Assembly (NCBI GenBank): GCA_014218235.1
Contig: CM024760.1
Span: 71,426,961 to 71,490,960, forward strand
Direction of reading: 5' to 3'
Source of the DNA: Colocasia esculenta
Lineage: Eukaryota > Streptophyta > Magnoliopsida > Alismatales > Araceae
Length of the DNA: 64,000 bases
The notes under the pieces are model-generated. The model was not told the DNA's origin, ran no database searches, and saw only the letters and a list, made by a program, of their open reading frames with translations. Each line of letters begins with the position of its first letter. Within the stretch, counting starts at the first letter, position 1. Positions 46,140 to 56,769 of this stretch are shown one piece after another. Position numbers and translations under genes: made by a program.

Positions 46140-46440
46140 CAAGACGCGACGGGGTGATGCGTTGCGTTAAGAATCTTAACACGACGGGTCAACGCACCGC
46201 GACAAGAATGCGTCCCCCAAGGACACCGCGATAATGCGATAGGTCGTACTGACACATCTGCCACCCTGACAGGTGTCAGATGACCGAAACGACAGAAAGC
46301 TGTCACGACCCATTGACCGGGCGTGACACGAACACGCGACGAAGAATCCAGGTGTGACAAGAACGTGACGCACACGCTTGTCACGACAAGGATGACTGTC
46401 GTGTTGCACACCCACGACGCGACACTAACGCGTCACCCAG
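46140..46440. repeat. CpG hairpin array 2 in LTR E
   Basis: A second cluster, 300-400 bp upstream on the element strand, has GTGACAAG/CTTGTCAC, CACGACA/TGTCGTG and several single GCGAC sites. Pairing is less regular than in array 1. Confidence 0.6.
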
Positions 46441-46505
46441 CCTGGACGCGTTAATGGCCACTCATCCAAGACACCAGACGAAAATTCGAGAAGCTGGGTC
46501 TTACA

Positions 46506-46525
46506 TCCTACCCCCCTTAAAACAA
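46506..46525 (-). other. Polypurine tract of element E
   Basis: The element strand reads TTTTAAGGGGGGTAGGA before the LTR. The bases beyond (TTTCGAGGATGAAATTG) match the tract region of the D element, so the D and E families are related. Confidence 0.85.
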
Positions 46526-46613
46526 TTTCATCCTCGAAATTTAAGGCACGCCTAAAAGATCCCGAGGCACAGAATGAAGCACAAGGAGTAAACGTAAGAC
46601 CAATGTTATTAAG

Positions 46614-46890
46614 ACACTAAGTCTCAACACGACTTCCTCGTGGCAACAATCGTACAGCCAAACACGTGCAGAGCACATGAAGCGCGAGTGCGAAGAGCCA
46701 CTAAGTCTTACCACGACCTCATCGTGGCAACAACCACACCGCTAAACGCACGCGGGCACACGAAGCCAGAAAACCAACGGCTCACACAACGAGCTCCAAA
46801 CACATAGGGAGCACACAACCGAAAACCCAACGGCTTACAACACGCTCCAAATGCGGGTGGAGCACCAAGCCGAGAAACCAACGGCCCACT
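46614..46890. repeat. Tandem blocks 1 and 2 in E interior (84 bp and ~51 bp)
   Basis: An 84-bp unit occurs twice (CTAAGTCT... at 46618 and 46702), each with a hairpin CACGA/TCGTG around 5 nt (46628-46642, 46712-46726). It is followed by a ~51-bp unit with GCTCC, exactly 10 nt, then GGAGC (46793-46812, 46844-46863). Confidence 0.8.
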
Positions 46891-47029
46891 CCAGCCACAC
46901 ATGGGGCGTCCAAATGGAACAACAACCCCATAGGTGCCGAGCAATGCCAAGACCGATCTGAACAACATAAAACGCCAGCCAAAAACCACACAACTGCAGC
47001 CACCAACAAACCCCGCTGTTGTGACCAGC

Positions 47030-47165
47030 CGACCAACAACTCACTCTGTCACCAGCAAAACCCGAAAGAGGATGCGGTTGCCGACAGCAACACGAGAATT
47101 GCTGATCAACAACTCACTCTATCGCTAGCAAAACTTGACAGAGTACACAGTTGCTGACAACAACT
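47030..47165. repeat. Tandem block 3 in E interior (~72 bp, two copies)
   Basis: CAACAACTCACTCTRTC...AGCAAAAC...AGAG recurs at 47032 and 47104. CTCT and AGAG can pair around the AGCAAAAC core. Confidence 0.75.
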
Positions 47166-47334
47166 AGGAAAAATGCTTGAGAGTCAAGCACAACACTTCG
47201 GGGAATAGCTTCACGCTACTAGAAGCAGCTAGCATCGGTCACCAGTCCAACCAAGAAGCCATGCGAGTGATGAGAACCAGAGCAACATCACGCTTGCGGA
47301 GGATCTGCAACACACGGAACGACGTCCACCACCA

Positions 47335-47500
47335 TTGCTAGGTCTCACCCTGACCTTCCTCGCGGTCCAACAGGGACAACAAATGCACGCGGAGAAATCT
47401 CAACATGCTAAAATGGTATCCACTGTCCCCACTAGGTCTCACCCAGACCTTCCTCGTGGTTTGACAAGGACACCAAATGCACATGGAGCCACAAGACTGG
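47335..47500. repeat. Tandem block 4 in E interior (92 bp, two copies)
   Basis: CTAGGTCTCACCC...GACCTTCCTCGYGGT...AAATGCACRYGGAG occurs at 47338 and 47430. Confidence 0.8.
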
Positions 47501-48094
47501 GAAACCACACACCCCACAGCGTGACACATCGCAACAAAGCACGAAAGACGTCTGAGGTTAAGCCGAAACCGAGCACCTCACAATGTCGACAAACCACGTG
47601 GTCGAGTACTAGCAAGCCAATAGGCCTTACTGTCGCCAGACAAACCGACAAGAGACTTCGCCATCGGCTTACAGACTCACCAACACCAAGCACAACCTGA
47701 GAACCAATGAAGAGTTGGTAGCACACCGGCCACGCGCATACAGAGCTCAGCGCGGGTACCAACGTGCCAACCACCAGAAAGATGCACAACCACATGGGAA
47801 CCGAAACAACCGTAGAGGTCGAGGGCAACACGTCGACCTCAGAGGGACCCAGATCGAAGTAGGGTACCACAACCGAACACACTCACTCCCAAAGAGAGAG
47901 GAAAAACCTAGACACAGGCCACAACCAAAGCCTTGCGTACCACCGATAGGGCTACCTAGACAAGGCAAAGTAGCTACCCCACAGCAGTAACGGTACAACC
48001 ACAAGGCATAGGTTAGCACATGTGTCCCAGAGGCGGAAAGCTCAACACCTCCAACACCGAGCGAAGTCGTGAAATGACACTCAAATCTCACGAA

Positions 48095-48515
48095 TAGGCA
48101 CACGGCACAACACGTGGTGCTATCACAAGCACCAGGAGCCACGCAAGGTACAACACAATGCACCAAGACTCCAGACGGCACAAAACCAAAACACTCGAGC
48201 ACGAGCACACGGTGCTACCACAAGCACCAAAACTAAGCAAAGTGCAATATAGGTGCACCAGCGGCCAAAACAACACGGGCTAACAGAAAGGACTCTTCAC
48301 CAGAGACCCGTCAAAAGCCACACGCAAAGAACCGCAAGCCTGAAAGGGCACAACAGGCCACACCGGCCTCAGCCCTTGAGGCACAAAAACACGAAGCATC
48401 GAAAAACGCTCAAGGTGTAGCACACACAATAGCACCAACAGCCCGAGACGACACAGGGCCCACCGAAGGGGACTCTCTACCAGAGACCCACAAGAGAAGC
48501 GCACGGAAAGCCGAC
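48095..48515. repeat. Tandem blocks 5 and 6 in E interior (~95 bp and ~181 bp)
   Basis: GGTGC, 8 nt, GCACC appears at 48116-48133 and 48211-48228 (95-bp period). GGACTCTTCACCAGAGACCC (48287) recurs as GGACTCTCTACCAGAGACCC (48468). Confidence 0.7.
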
Positions 48516-49399
48516 AACATCAAGAGCACAACAACCACGTCGGCTCCAAAAAGCATACCAAAACACGGAGCACTGACTCTGCCGCATGGGGAGCGAAAAC
48601 CGCAACAACTCCTTGGCGCGCAAGAGCAAGAAGCACCACCTCCATCGCGACCGATAGAGAGGCCAAACACCAAAAAAGATGGTATGAAAAGCCTCCAAGG
48701 CTCAAGCCAAGCAAGAAATCGGTGCACAGTAGAGCAACGCTCATGCATGCAACCCAACAAGAAAACGGTACTACCTCACACCAAACCAACAGGGACCCAA
48801 TGCCCCAAATTGTTCAGGTAGGCAGCAAGAAACAATCATAACAAAATGGCACGAACAGGTCCACCGACCCACGGTGCCACAAGGAAACGTCGGCACGAGG
48901 GGAGCAACCAACTCAACACAAAAACAACTCAATGGAAGATGACGCCACCAAAAGATCGCAATGATGCACACCTTGGAAACACAACACCACAGTGGAGCAT
49001 CGCCACCCCGAGCAACCAATGGAAAGCAGAGGAAGGAGACACGAACGCAACGAGTTTCTTCCACATGCGAGAGGGAAATCCACAACGCAAGACTGACGCT
49101 TCCAAAAGAAGCACAACCAGCTAAACACCCACGGCACTCACCAAACCACCATCTACAAGAGCACGCAGGGCACGAAAAACGGAGCAAACCACCCGACCAT
49201 GGGGACACACGAAGTCCAACCAGCACAGCCGAGAAACTCAGAAACGAACAGCAAGGCAACCTGGCCAGCGCAACGACCAGACACACGGTCGAAGGCACCA
49301 CACCTTGACCGACAACGCCTAAGTAGACTGTAACACCGACAGTCCAACTGGCAACAACGACAACTCATCTCTATGGAGAGAGAGAGCAACGATGACCAA

Positions 49400-50010
49400 A
49401 ACAAACACAGGGTAGCTTTGGGGAGAACCTCCACCAAAAGCGCCAAGAGTCATCCTGGTAGAACCTCACTAGAATGCAGCTCAGCCAAACGACACACTTC
49501 GTACCACAGGGGCAACACAACGGTGGCCCGAAACGAGCACAGAGCACTCCTGGGAAGAACCTCTGCCATAAATGACAAAGGGCGATCCTAGGAGGAACCT
49601 TTACCAGAACGCATAACCCGAACGACCAACCAACATGGACCATCAGAGGGAACACTGTAGCAAGCAGAAGAAACGCAAGCCGGTCCTGGGAGAACCTCCA
49701 CCAGAACCACCAAGGCACAGTTCTGGGAAAACCCAGCAAAACGCACCAGCCAAACCAATAGCACACCTCAAACCCTGAGGCAGCACCGCAACAGCAGAAA
49801 CGAACACGGAACAGTCCTGAGAGAAACCCTCACCAAGACAATAGCAAACGGTTCTGGGAAACCTCACCAGAACATAGGGCAACCAAGCGATGCACCTCAA
49901 CCCAGAGGGCAATGCAACAACAGCCAGAAATGAGCACAACATAATTCTGGGGAAACCTCACTTCTGCCAGAACCAACAGAGAAAGACTATGGGAGCACCT
50001 CACCAGAGCT
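49400..50010. repeat. Tandem block 7 in E interior (~131 bp, about five copies)
   Basis: A unit of 128-138 bp repeats from 49417, with two sub-boxes 35-45 bp apart in each unit. The box is TTCTGG, about 9-10 nt including AACCTCA, then CCAGAA, and can fold into a 6-bp hairpin (clearest at 49850-49872). A variant is CTGGG, AAAA, CCCAG at 49724-49737. Confidence 0.85.
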
Positions 50011-50634
50011 CACAACCAGCCAGTGCCAGGCCGACAACAACCACAGCAAGTGTTCGCAGTGCTCAACTAGCGATGCAACATGGCACACAGAACATCTACT
50101 TAGCCCGAGCAACAACGTCGACCAAGCAGAGCATAGCGCACAACCACGCACAGACAAGAGACCACACAAGACCAACACAACACACACCCCAACAACAGGG
50201 GACAGCCAACAAGGCAAAGACACTTCGATCGGTTCCACAGACAACAACCCTACACTGGTGAAGGCCACACAACACGCAGGCTCTCTCAGCCACAGCGGCA
50301 CGCACACCCAAATGCGTCGAAGACGACTAGGAGCACCGCACCTGGACTTGCCTGCAACCGTCCTCCACAGGGGGAAGACCACTGCCAGCGAGTCCACCGC
50401 CAACCGCACCACCATGGCATGAACACACCGAGCGACCACACTCGCCATGCAAGCGACACATCAACAGCTGCAACCCTCCTGCAGCACGCACATGAATCTT
50501 GTAGGGAAGCCGCACACCTGCAAAACAATTGAAAGCACAAGCCTAACACTTGTCGGATGGTGTCAACAACGTACTTGTACCTTTCTTTGGGACAGCTATA
50601 GTTATTAACTCTTCACAAATCTCAGTACACCCAC

Positions 50635-50646
50635 GCTCTGATACCA
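50635..50646 (-). other. Primer-binding site of element E
   Basis: The element strand reads TGGTATCAGAGC, two bases from the 5' LTR. Confidence 0.88.
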
Positions 50647-50648
50647 AC

Positions 50649-52083
50649 TGTAATGACCCGACCTCCCGGACCCCCACCAGGGACCCAGAAGTTCGCGTTG
50701 CCACCTATGGATTCGAAGACTCAGAAGGTTAGAAGAAATAGTCTAGTGAGATATTGTAACGACCCGACCTCCCCGACCCCCTCCAGGGACCCCAAAGTTC
50801 GCGTCGCCACCCACGGATCCGAAGACCCGGAAGGGTTAGAAGAAATAGTCTAGTGAGATATGTACTGAATTCGAATAACTATCACAATCTGTACAATATA
50901 CGAAGGTCTGTACAACGTGTCCCATGCAAAAGCACAGGTACAAGAAGAAAGGTTCAGTCCTTAAGGGGCATACCCTGAGGACTTGCAAAACACAACTCTG
51001 AGCTCACTCGGGTACAAGAGCTCTCAACCTTCGCTCTCACTGCAGCTGACAACACACGGACGCCACAGCCACCTCCGCAACCCGTCCGACACCGAGCTCC
51101 CGCGACGACGAGCCCCTAGCTAAAGAGAGTAGAGGGAGTGAGCCTCGCGAACAAGGCCAACTAGGGATTACCAGTCCCTCACCGGCCAGAGCAGCAGGAA
51201 CTCCGAAAATAGGAAACTACCCTAGAAAGCTGTAAAGCGAGTAACACCTACAGCATGGTACTACAAAGCAGCGGAACAGAACAGTGCAACGCCATGACCA
51301 CCAAGCACGGTTGTGACACACACACGACTCCCGCAAAAACCAACGGAGTCGGGCACAGAGCGGAAGCAACCCTCGACACACCTGTCGAGACCACGGAACA
51401 ACCAAGTGAGAACGATGTCTCACCTCAAACACGACCACCTCAGACCTCCACAAGGTCGAGGGCCCACAAGTAGAACCACTACGAATCTCGAACACACCGC
51501 GAGGTCGGGAAACCACATACGCTGGTGCCACAACAGACTGGCACCCAAGGACGGGACCCCGGAACTGAGAGAACACCGAAGCAGAAACCACCAGAAGCAC
51601 GGGTCCGCACGAGGCCGGACCAACGACGCCCACGGAAACTAGGCACAACCATGCTATAACCACCATGCAAACTAGGGCAATGGATAACACTTAGAAACGT
51701 CGTGAGGAAGGGTCATCACAACAACAACAACCAAGCCACTGCCGCTAGCAGCCAAGAGGGGGGCATGCCGTCCACATGCTCTGCTCGCTAGCCTAGCTCC
51801 TGCCTCCACCCCCGCGGAAGGGTGAGACAGAGCCGCTACAAAAGCACACCAACGCACACAGCACCGTAGCCTAGCGAAGCTGCGACCTCACGCCTAACCT
51901 CCCTACGCGGCTCTGGAACCAATGTAGAGCGAGGCAGTGAGACAAAGGACTGGTTAGCCTGCACCGGGTAGAACTCCAACTGTCCTCGGTATCCCAGGCC
52001 TAGCCAAGAGAGCTCTACAAATGACTCAGCACCGCTATCCAAACCACCATTTTCCCCTCAGCTCCATAGTCCACTCACGTGGG
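50649..52083 (-). repeat. 5' LTR of element E, with 106-bp tandem duplication, cut by LTR G
   Basis: Bases 50649-50754 are the terminal 106 bp of the LTR. They are then repeated from 50755 and continue, collinear with 43691-45000, to about 52068. The two 106-bp copies differ at several positions, so the duplication is not recent. The LTR breaks off within its first half, where the G LTR starts. The missing half should lie beyond the window. Confidence 0.85.
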
Positions 52084-52245
52084 TGTAATCACGGAGTTGT
52101 GCACCCCCAAAACACACAACAAAGTATTCAATCCAAAAGTACAAAAATGAGGAATGTGATTGCCACCTAGATAGCTGCCACTAATAAGAATTAAATAGGC
52201 TAACTACGCTAGGAAAAAGGAAAGAGAACAGAGACACTCACTGAG

Positions 52246-52340
52246 ATTGCGATGGGTTGCCCCATCGCGATGAGCCTGATGTCGCGACGCCCAACCAGGG
52301 TGCGTCTTGCTGTCGTGACACCCTCTCCTGCCGCGTTCTC
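52246..52340. repeat. CpG hairpin array downstream of TATA in LTR G
   Basis: ATTGCGAT and ATCGCGAT enclose a 10-nt loop (52246-52271). GACGC/GCGTC encloses an 11-nt loop just after. The companion array upstream of the TATA box is at 53125-53280 (GTCGCGAC and CGCGAY sites). Confidence 0.75.
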
Positions 52341-52907
52341 TACAGTGTGGGATAAAGTTGGCTGGACCTTCTTCCTGTCCTCTGGCCGGCCAGATGACAA
52401 GAGCCCCTCGTTGATATTTGCTTGTGTGCCTGCCAAAACAACGAAAACAACAAAGAGAAACCCTGTTAGAATAAACTTAAACGTAGAATCTACTCAAAAA
52501 TGAAAAGGAAATGTGAAGCATGGAGGGAACGGACCTGAGGGTGGTTTTTTAAACCTCTAGGGTGGTAGGAAAACATAGGAAGGAATAGGAAATGCGTCCT
52601 ATCTAGAGAGAAATAACAACATGCATGAAAAGTGAAATGAAGGAGAGGGAAGGAAAGAGCCCCGTATGGGGCGACTCCCTGGCATTGTGTGCGTTCTTGG
52701 CTCTTGCTGAAGCCTTAGAAGGAAATGGAAGCCGCCCTCCTCACGCACCAAGCTCCATGGATGATCAAACGGGCAAGGCTTGATGTGGAGGATATGAGAA
52801 AATGGGAGGTGAAGAGAGGGCCACGAGCTAACTTCAAGGTCTGACGGGCTTTCGGCAGCACTTCGTGGCAAATTCGGGCTCTCTCCTCCTCTGAAGGAGA
52901 GGCCTTG

Positions 52908-52915
52908 CTTATATA
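52908..52915 (-). promoter_or_regulatory. TATA box of LTR G
   Basis: The element strand reads TATATAAG, followed by a GC-rich leader. Confidence 0.6.
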
Positions 52916-53124
52916 GACCAGGGGAGAGAAAAATCCCATTTTCAAGTGATAATAATCCAAATAAAAGAGATATATCCATCTAAATCCATATGGGAGAGTC
53001 CAAGGAGGTTGCTAAGGAGTCCCACAACCCCAAACCGCGCTCAGGTGGATTAGGAAGTTGCATGGGATGAGGATAAGGCCAATAGAGGATAAAGAGGAGG
53101 TGGTTGCGGAGGCCAGCACACTCG

Positions 53125-53280
53125 GCTGTAGTTGCGACGGGTCGTAGGGGCGCGATAGGGATGAACGCGATGGCTAGGAGGGGCGCGACTCTGAAGCCAC
53201 GTGCATGGATATGCATGGGCTGTCGCGACGGCCAAGGGGGGCGCGACAAGGCTAATGTGGCGCCCAGACCCATCGCGTTA
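53125..53280. repeat. CpG motif array upstream of TATA in LTR G
   Basis: Seven sites of GCGAC, CGCGAT or the palindrome GTCGCGAC occur, mostly as direct repeats, with fewer clean hairpins than the other arrays. Confidence 0.6.
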
Positions 53281-53498
53281 ATGAAAGTGATTATTATGGA
53301 ATTATTGACCAATCATATGAGAGAATAATGAGCATTTAAGACACATGAACTCTTCCAAAAGGATAATGGATAGGATTTTGGGCTTTTAATGGGCTCAAAG
53401 CAAGGCTAATGGTAGGCTCAAGGTGAATGACCAACTTAGGGCTCAATAAGATAACAAGAAATATGATTCAACTTGTAGGCAAAAATCGGGTGTCTACA

Positions 53499-53520
53499 GA
53501 TTTGCCCCTCCTTGGCTTCC
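53499..53520 (-). other. Polypurine tract of element G
   Basis: The element strand reads AGCCAAGGAGGGGCAAATC immediately before the LTR start at 53498. Confidence 0.7.
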
Positions 53521-54560
53521 ACTTTGAAGGGGAGCGAAGCGGAAATGTAGCGAAGGTGTCATGAAATGACGACGAAGCGGAGATGACGCGGAGTGGACTG
53601 AAAAGTGGGAGCCAAGGTAAAGAGACACCCGATCTAGCCAACATGCAATTGGAATCTTCTTGAAAGCCCTGAGTTAGCTGCTCGAGCAGAATGCAAGGGA
53701 AACACAAGTTTGGACAAGAGAGAGAAAGAAAAGGACGATCAACCTCTCGATTGAGAGGTACCCTAGCGATTGACCTACATGTTTCATTTTGGAGAGACAT
53801 GTGCGTGCCAGGAAGGTAACTCATGACTCTATCCTGGGAGCGGTTCGCAACCAAAATGGATCAAAAGGAACAAGGATGAAAATTGTATAGAGAATCTAGA
53901 CAGGGAAATTCTTAACAAACTGGCAAGAACAACTTACTTGGAGGCAGACCTTCCGATTCGGAGTGGAATAGGATTTCTTGTTTTGAATATGAGGAATGGT
54001 TGGACACTCAACAAGGGCTCACCATTAGCCAGGGATGAGTCGTGATGGCTCAAGGTCCTACATGATGCATGCTGGGCTAAAAGAAAAAAAATTATTAAAT
54101 CAAATGCAAAGAAAAGGAGAAAATAGAAAATATATCAAGGATAATATTGTTAAGCCAGACAAGAATGGGTCAAGAGACTACCTGCAACCACAGTGTAGGC
54201 CTGAATCCATCGTTCCCAAACTTATCTAACCCAACAGCCTATCCAGTGATTAGCAACGTGCACCTAGATCATCACTATTTTTGGTAAAGGGGAACTCAGA
54301 TCCCAGAGCACGTTGAAAACCTGCCGGTCCTTGAAGTGATATAATAGGTATGATACCATATAGTAATGCAAGGGAGTAAGGATAGAGATACTTACCTGAC
54401 TTACCTGTGATGTTCCATTTTTTTTATGTGATGATTTTTTTGATTTTCTGACTTTCTGATTTTTTTTGTGATTTTCAGATGAATAAATCAAAACAACAAA
54501 TATATACATATGCAATAAATAACACAAACAAAATATGCACAGGCACAAAAAAAAAAAAAA
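53521..54560. other. Element G interior, no coding recognised
   Basis: About 1 kb with no protein motif. It contains CGAAGCGGAAATG / CGAAGCGGAGATG near-repeats (53536-53590), AT-rich sequence and a poly-A run at 54547-54560. Confidence 0.5.
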
Positions 54561-54574
54561 CACAAACAACCTAA

Positions 54575-54665
54575 AGGCGACGCACCTGGGGGTCGCGATA
54601 CTGTCGCGACGGCTTTAGTGGTCGCGACCTTAATGTGTCGGATCGTGGCATCGCGACAATGATCT
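54575..54665. repeat. CpG hairpin array upstream of PMD pseudogene 1
   Basis: GCGAC, 10 nt, GTCGC (54577-54596) is followed by GTCGCGAC, 10 nt, GTCGCGAC (54603-54628), then a looser pair. The array is ~140-230 bp before the TATA box of the PMD gene. Confidence 0.85.
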
Positions 54666-54802
54666 GTGCGATAAACACGAAAAAACCGAACTTATCCTCA
54701 TCCTAAGCCTATCTAATCTACCATTAGGACTCTTAAACCTATCCTAGTGTAACTCTACTACCTAGTTACGACTTGGGGTGAGATTTAGGCCTCCTAGGTG
54801 TC

Positions 54803-54808
54803 TATAAA
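54803..54808 (+). promoter_or_regulatory. TATA box of PMD pseudogene 1
   Basis: TATAAA in GTGTCTATAAACAGG, followed after ~35 bp by a CT-rich leader (54840-54890). Confidence 0.6.
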
Positions 54809-54921
54809 CAGGGGTGCAAGGCCTATTTTCGTTGCTTATCTTCTCTCTCCTCCCTTCTCTTGCTTTTCTCTCTCTTCTATCTATGAAGATAGTTTTCTCT
54901 TCCATCCATGCTAGCCCTTAG

Positions 54922-56330
54922 CCCTATGGGGGGCCCAAGGCTGCCAGGGAGTCCCACGCAGAGCTGCTGCGCTTATCCTCTGTGCCCGGGCATATTATTG
55001 CAGGGCCAAATCTTCAGGTAAGTGGCTTTCTCTCTCTTCTAGTTGATTTTCTCTCTCTTCTAGTTCTCCTTCTAATCTCCCCTTCTGCTCTATTCTCTTC
55101 TAGCTCCTGCCGAGCCACAGGAGGTTCTCCAATGTTCCGTGGCTTGAGCACATGGTACAGATGCTCCCCGTGGCGTCCACTCATCAACTGCGAGAGTGGG
55201 GACTTAGCACAATTCTCATGCTATCCAAGAACTACCACAAGGTAGTGCATGTGTGGGACAACCTCACAGCACTAGTGGAGCTGTGGCACCCGCAGACACA
55301 CACATTCATTTTCCCAGCGTTCGAGGCAACCATACTGCTGGAAGAGCTGGAGCTCATGTTGGGGCTCCCGAAGGATAAGAAAGGACAGGAGTACGCTATC
55401 GTCCATACCATGGTCTCCATCGACTCGTGGGGCATACTCAGGGAGATCACTACCAAGCAGATGGACCTGTACACGATGACTAGCCGGACACACATCCACC
55501 TTCTCTCGATCTCTCAGTGGATCTTCTCCTAGTGCAAGCGCAAGACCGGGAACCACCTTGCCATAGCCAAGGCCGCCGCCATCTGCATCTGCGACGTGAT
55601 GCTCTTTCCAGCAGAGGACAATCTCCTTTCTATTCCCAACCTGAGCATCATCAGTTGCATATGGGAAGGTATGTCCATCTCCCAGGCCGTTCTTGGATAC
55701 CTTTACGCTAGTCTCTCCTCTGCAGCCACCAGTGGCTCTTTCTACGGCTCAGTCATCGCCCTCGAGTGCTGGATGGGCATGCACATTCAATTCCAAGCGA
55801 CAGACGATCCTTCTACCCAATGAAAGAGCATGCTACACCATCCTCTGGCCTTTGTCGAAGCTCCTCTCTACATGATGCCACGAGCATGGTGCAAAACCGT
55901 GCCAATCAAGGGGCTGAATGAATGGCGAATCTATTTCAAGACAATGAAGGAGGAGAAATTCGACATGCACCCACGCTTTCTTCACAACAAGATGATCTGG
56001 CTCCCCCAGTGCACCGGGCTGGCCCTACGGCTCCTAGCCGACAAGGCACTGGTCCACTACAACCAGGACCACTGCTACCTTCAGTGCGGGGCTGTACGCA
56101 CAGTGATGCCACTGCTCTCTCACTTTCTGCCCATTCAAGCATGGAAGCGGAACGATGAACAAGATGAATGGGACATGAGGAGCGCCATCGTCCATTGGGA
56201 GGGATGCTCTATGAGCCTCCTCTAGGTGGAGGTGGTGGAGGACGAGGACGTGCTCCGAGAGTATCTCCAAGCATTGGAGAGGGTTCGTCCATTTGTACCC
56301 AGAGAGTCCAAAGCGGCACCGGGTGCTTGA
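54922..56330 (+). pseudogene. Plant mobile domain (PMD) protein pseudogene 1
   Basis: PMD proteins (the MAIN/MAIL-type aminotransferase-like domain) occur as host nuclear silencing factors and inside plant transposons. Here an exon ending in VPGHIIAGPNLQ (donor CAG/GTAAGT at 55018) is joined over an 86-bp CT-rich intron (55018-55103) to a long exon in the same phase. Motifs are RRFSNVPWLEHM, LREWGLSTILMLSKNYHKV, LWHPQTHTFIFPAFEATILL, ELELMLGLP, ICDVMLFPAEDNLLSIPNLS and YGSVIALECWM. Only three in-frame stops break it (55530, 55821, 56223); each fits a single C-to-T or G-to-A change. No ATG is kept in the exon-1 frame. It runs antisense to element G, as reported for extra ORFs in Tat-type gypsy elements. 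Confidence 0.8.
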
Positions 56331-56769
56331 GAGTCTTGAGAGATTTGAGAGAGAGTAGGCATTGTATTAGATGGTAATTAGGGCTGGAAAGAGCATTTGA
56401 TTGATTGTAGGGAAGATTAGGCAATGTAATTAATGATTTGCACTAATAAAATCAGATTTTATGCACTGTGTTCAAAGGTCTGTCGATGTAGCGACCCCTA
56501 CAGACGTCGCTTACAGGTCGCGACGGGGCGGTGGGGCGTGACTATGTCGCGGCCTACCCCTCCGTCGTGACAAGAACGCGACATCCTAAGGCGTCGCGAC
56601 ATCAACCGAGGGTTCTAAAAACGCAGAAGCCTTCTTTCTCCCTCTCACGCGCTCAAAATCCCCTTTGCTTCGGCCATTTCCCCTTTTCTTTGACTCTCGC
56701 TTTGTCTCTCACTTGCTCTCTCAATCTCTCTCTTTTAATCCCTCACTTACTCTCCCAAGACCACCAGCG
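56331..56769. other. Spacer with hairpin array and leader of PMD pseudogene 2
   Basis: The hairpins GTAGCGAC, 10 nt, GTCGCTTAC (56488-56514) and GAACGCGAC, 10 nt, GTCGCGACATC (56574-56603) are followed by a CT-rich leader (56640-56765) up to the ATG. Confidence 0.75.

Larger units (their letters stand above)
43691..46505 (-). repeat. 3' LTR of element E
   Basis: On the element strand the 2815-bp LTR starts TGTAAGACCCAGC (46505) and ends GAGTCGTTACA (43691). The left flank is a run of T. It shares the AAGGGGCATACCCCGAG block with the D family. An AAG/GTAGGG donor-like site (minus) is near 45915. Overlapping short frames on both strands here have no protein motif. Confidence 0.88.
46526..50634 (-). 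mobile_element. Non-coding interior of element E (LARD-like)
   Basis: About 4.1 kb lies between polypurine tract and primer site, where gag-pol should be. No gag, protease, RT, RNase H or integrase motif appears on either strand. The plus strand is rich in A and C, and long frames on the minus strand are a by-product of that bias. Instead there is a succession of short tandem-repeat blocks, each different. This matches the idea of a large retrotransposon derivative that depends on other elements. Confidence 0.8.
52084..53498 (-). mobile_element. 3' LTR of element G (1.4 kb)
   Basis: On the element strand it starts TGTAGACACCCGATTTTTGCC (53498, first 20 bases shown in part) and ends CGTGATTACA (52084). 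It is similar in length and terminal sequence to the solo LTR at 18938-20361. A TATATAAG box (minus) is at 52908-52915. The flanks GTGGG and GATTT do not match, and a purine-rich segment precedes it on the element strand. It is therefore a 3' LTR whose partner lies outside the window. Confidence 0.75.

Noticed and set aside
43789..50550. Many overlapping open frames on both strands, some over 150 codons
   Set aside because: They have no recognisable motif, overlap each other on opposite strands, and follow from the A/C-rich composition and repeat structure of element E. None starts in a convincing context.
52084..53498. Solo LTR interpretation of LTR G
   Set aside because: The flanks GTGGG and GATTT do not match and a good purine tract precedes the LTR on the element strand, so a 3' LTR of a longer element is more likely.
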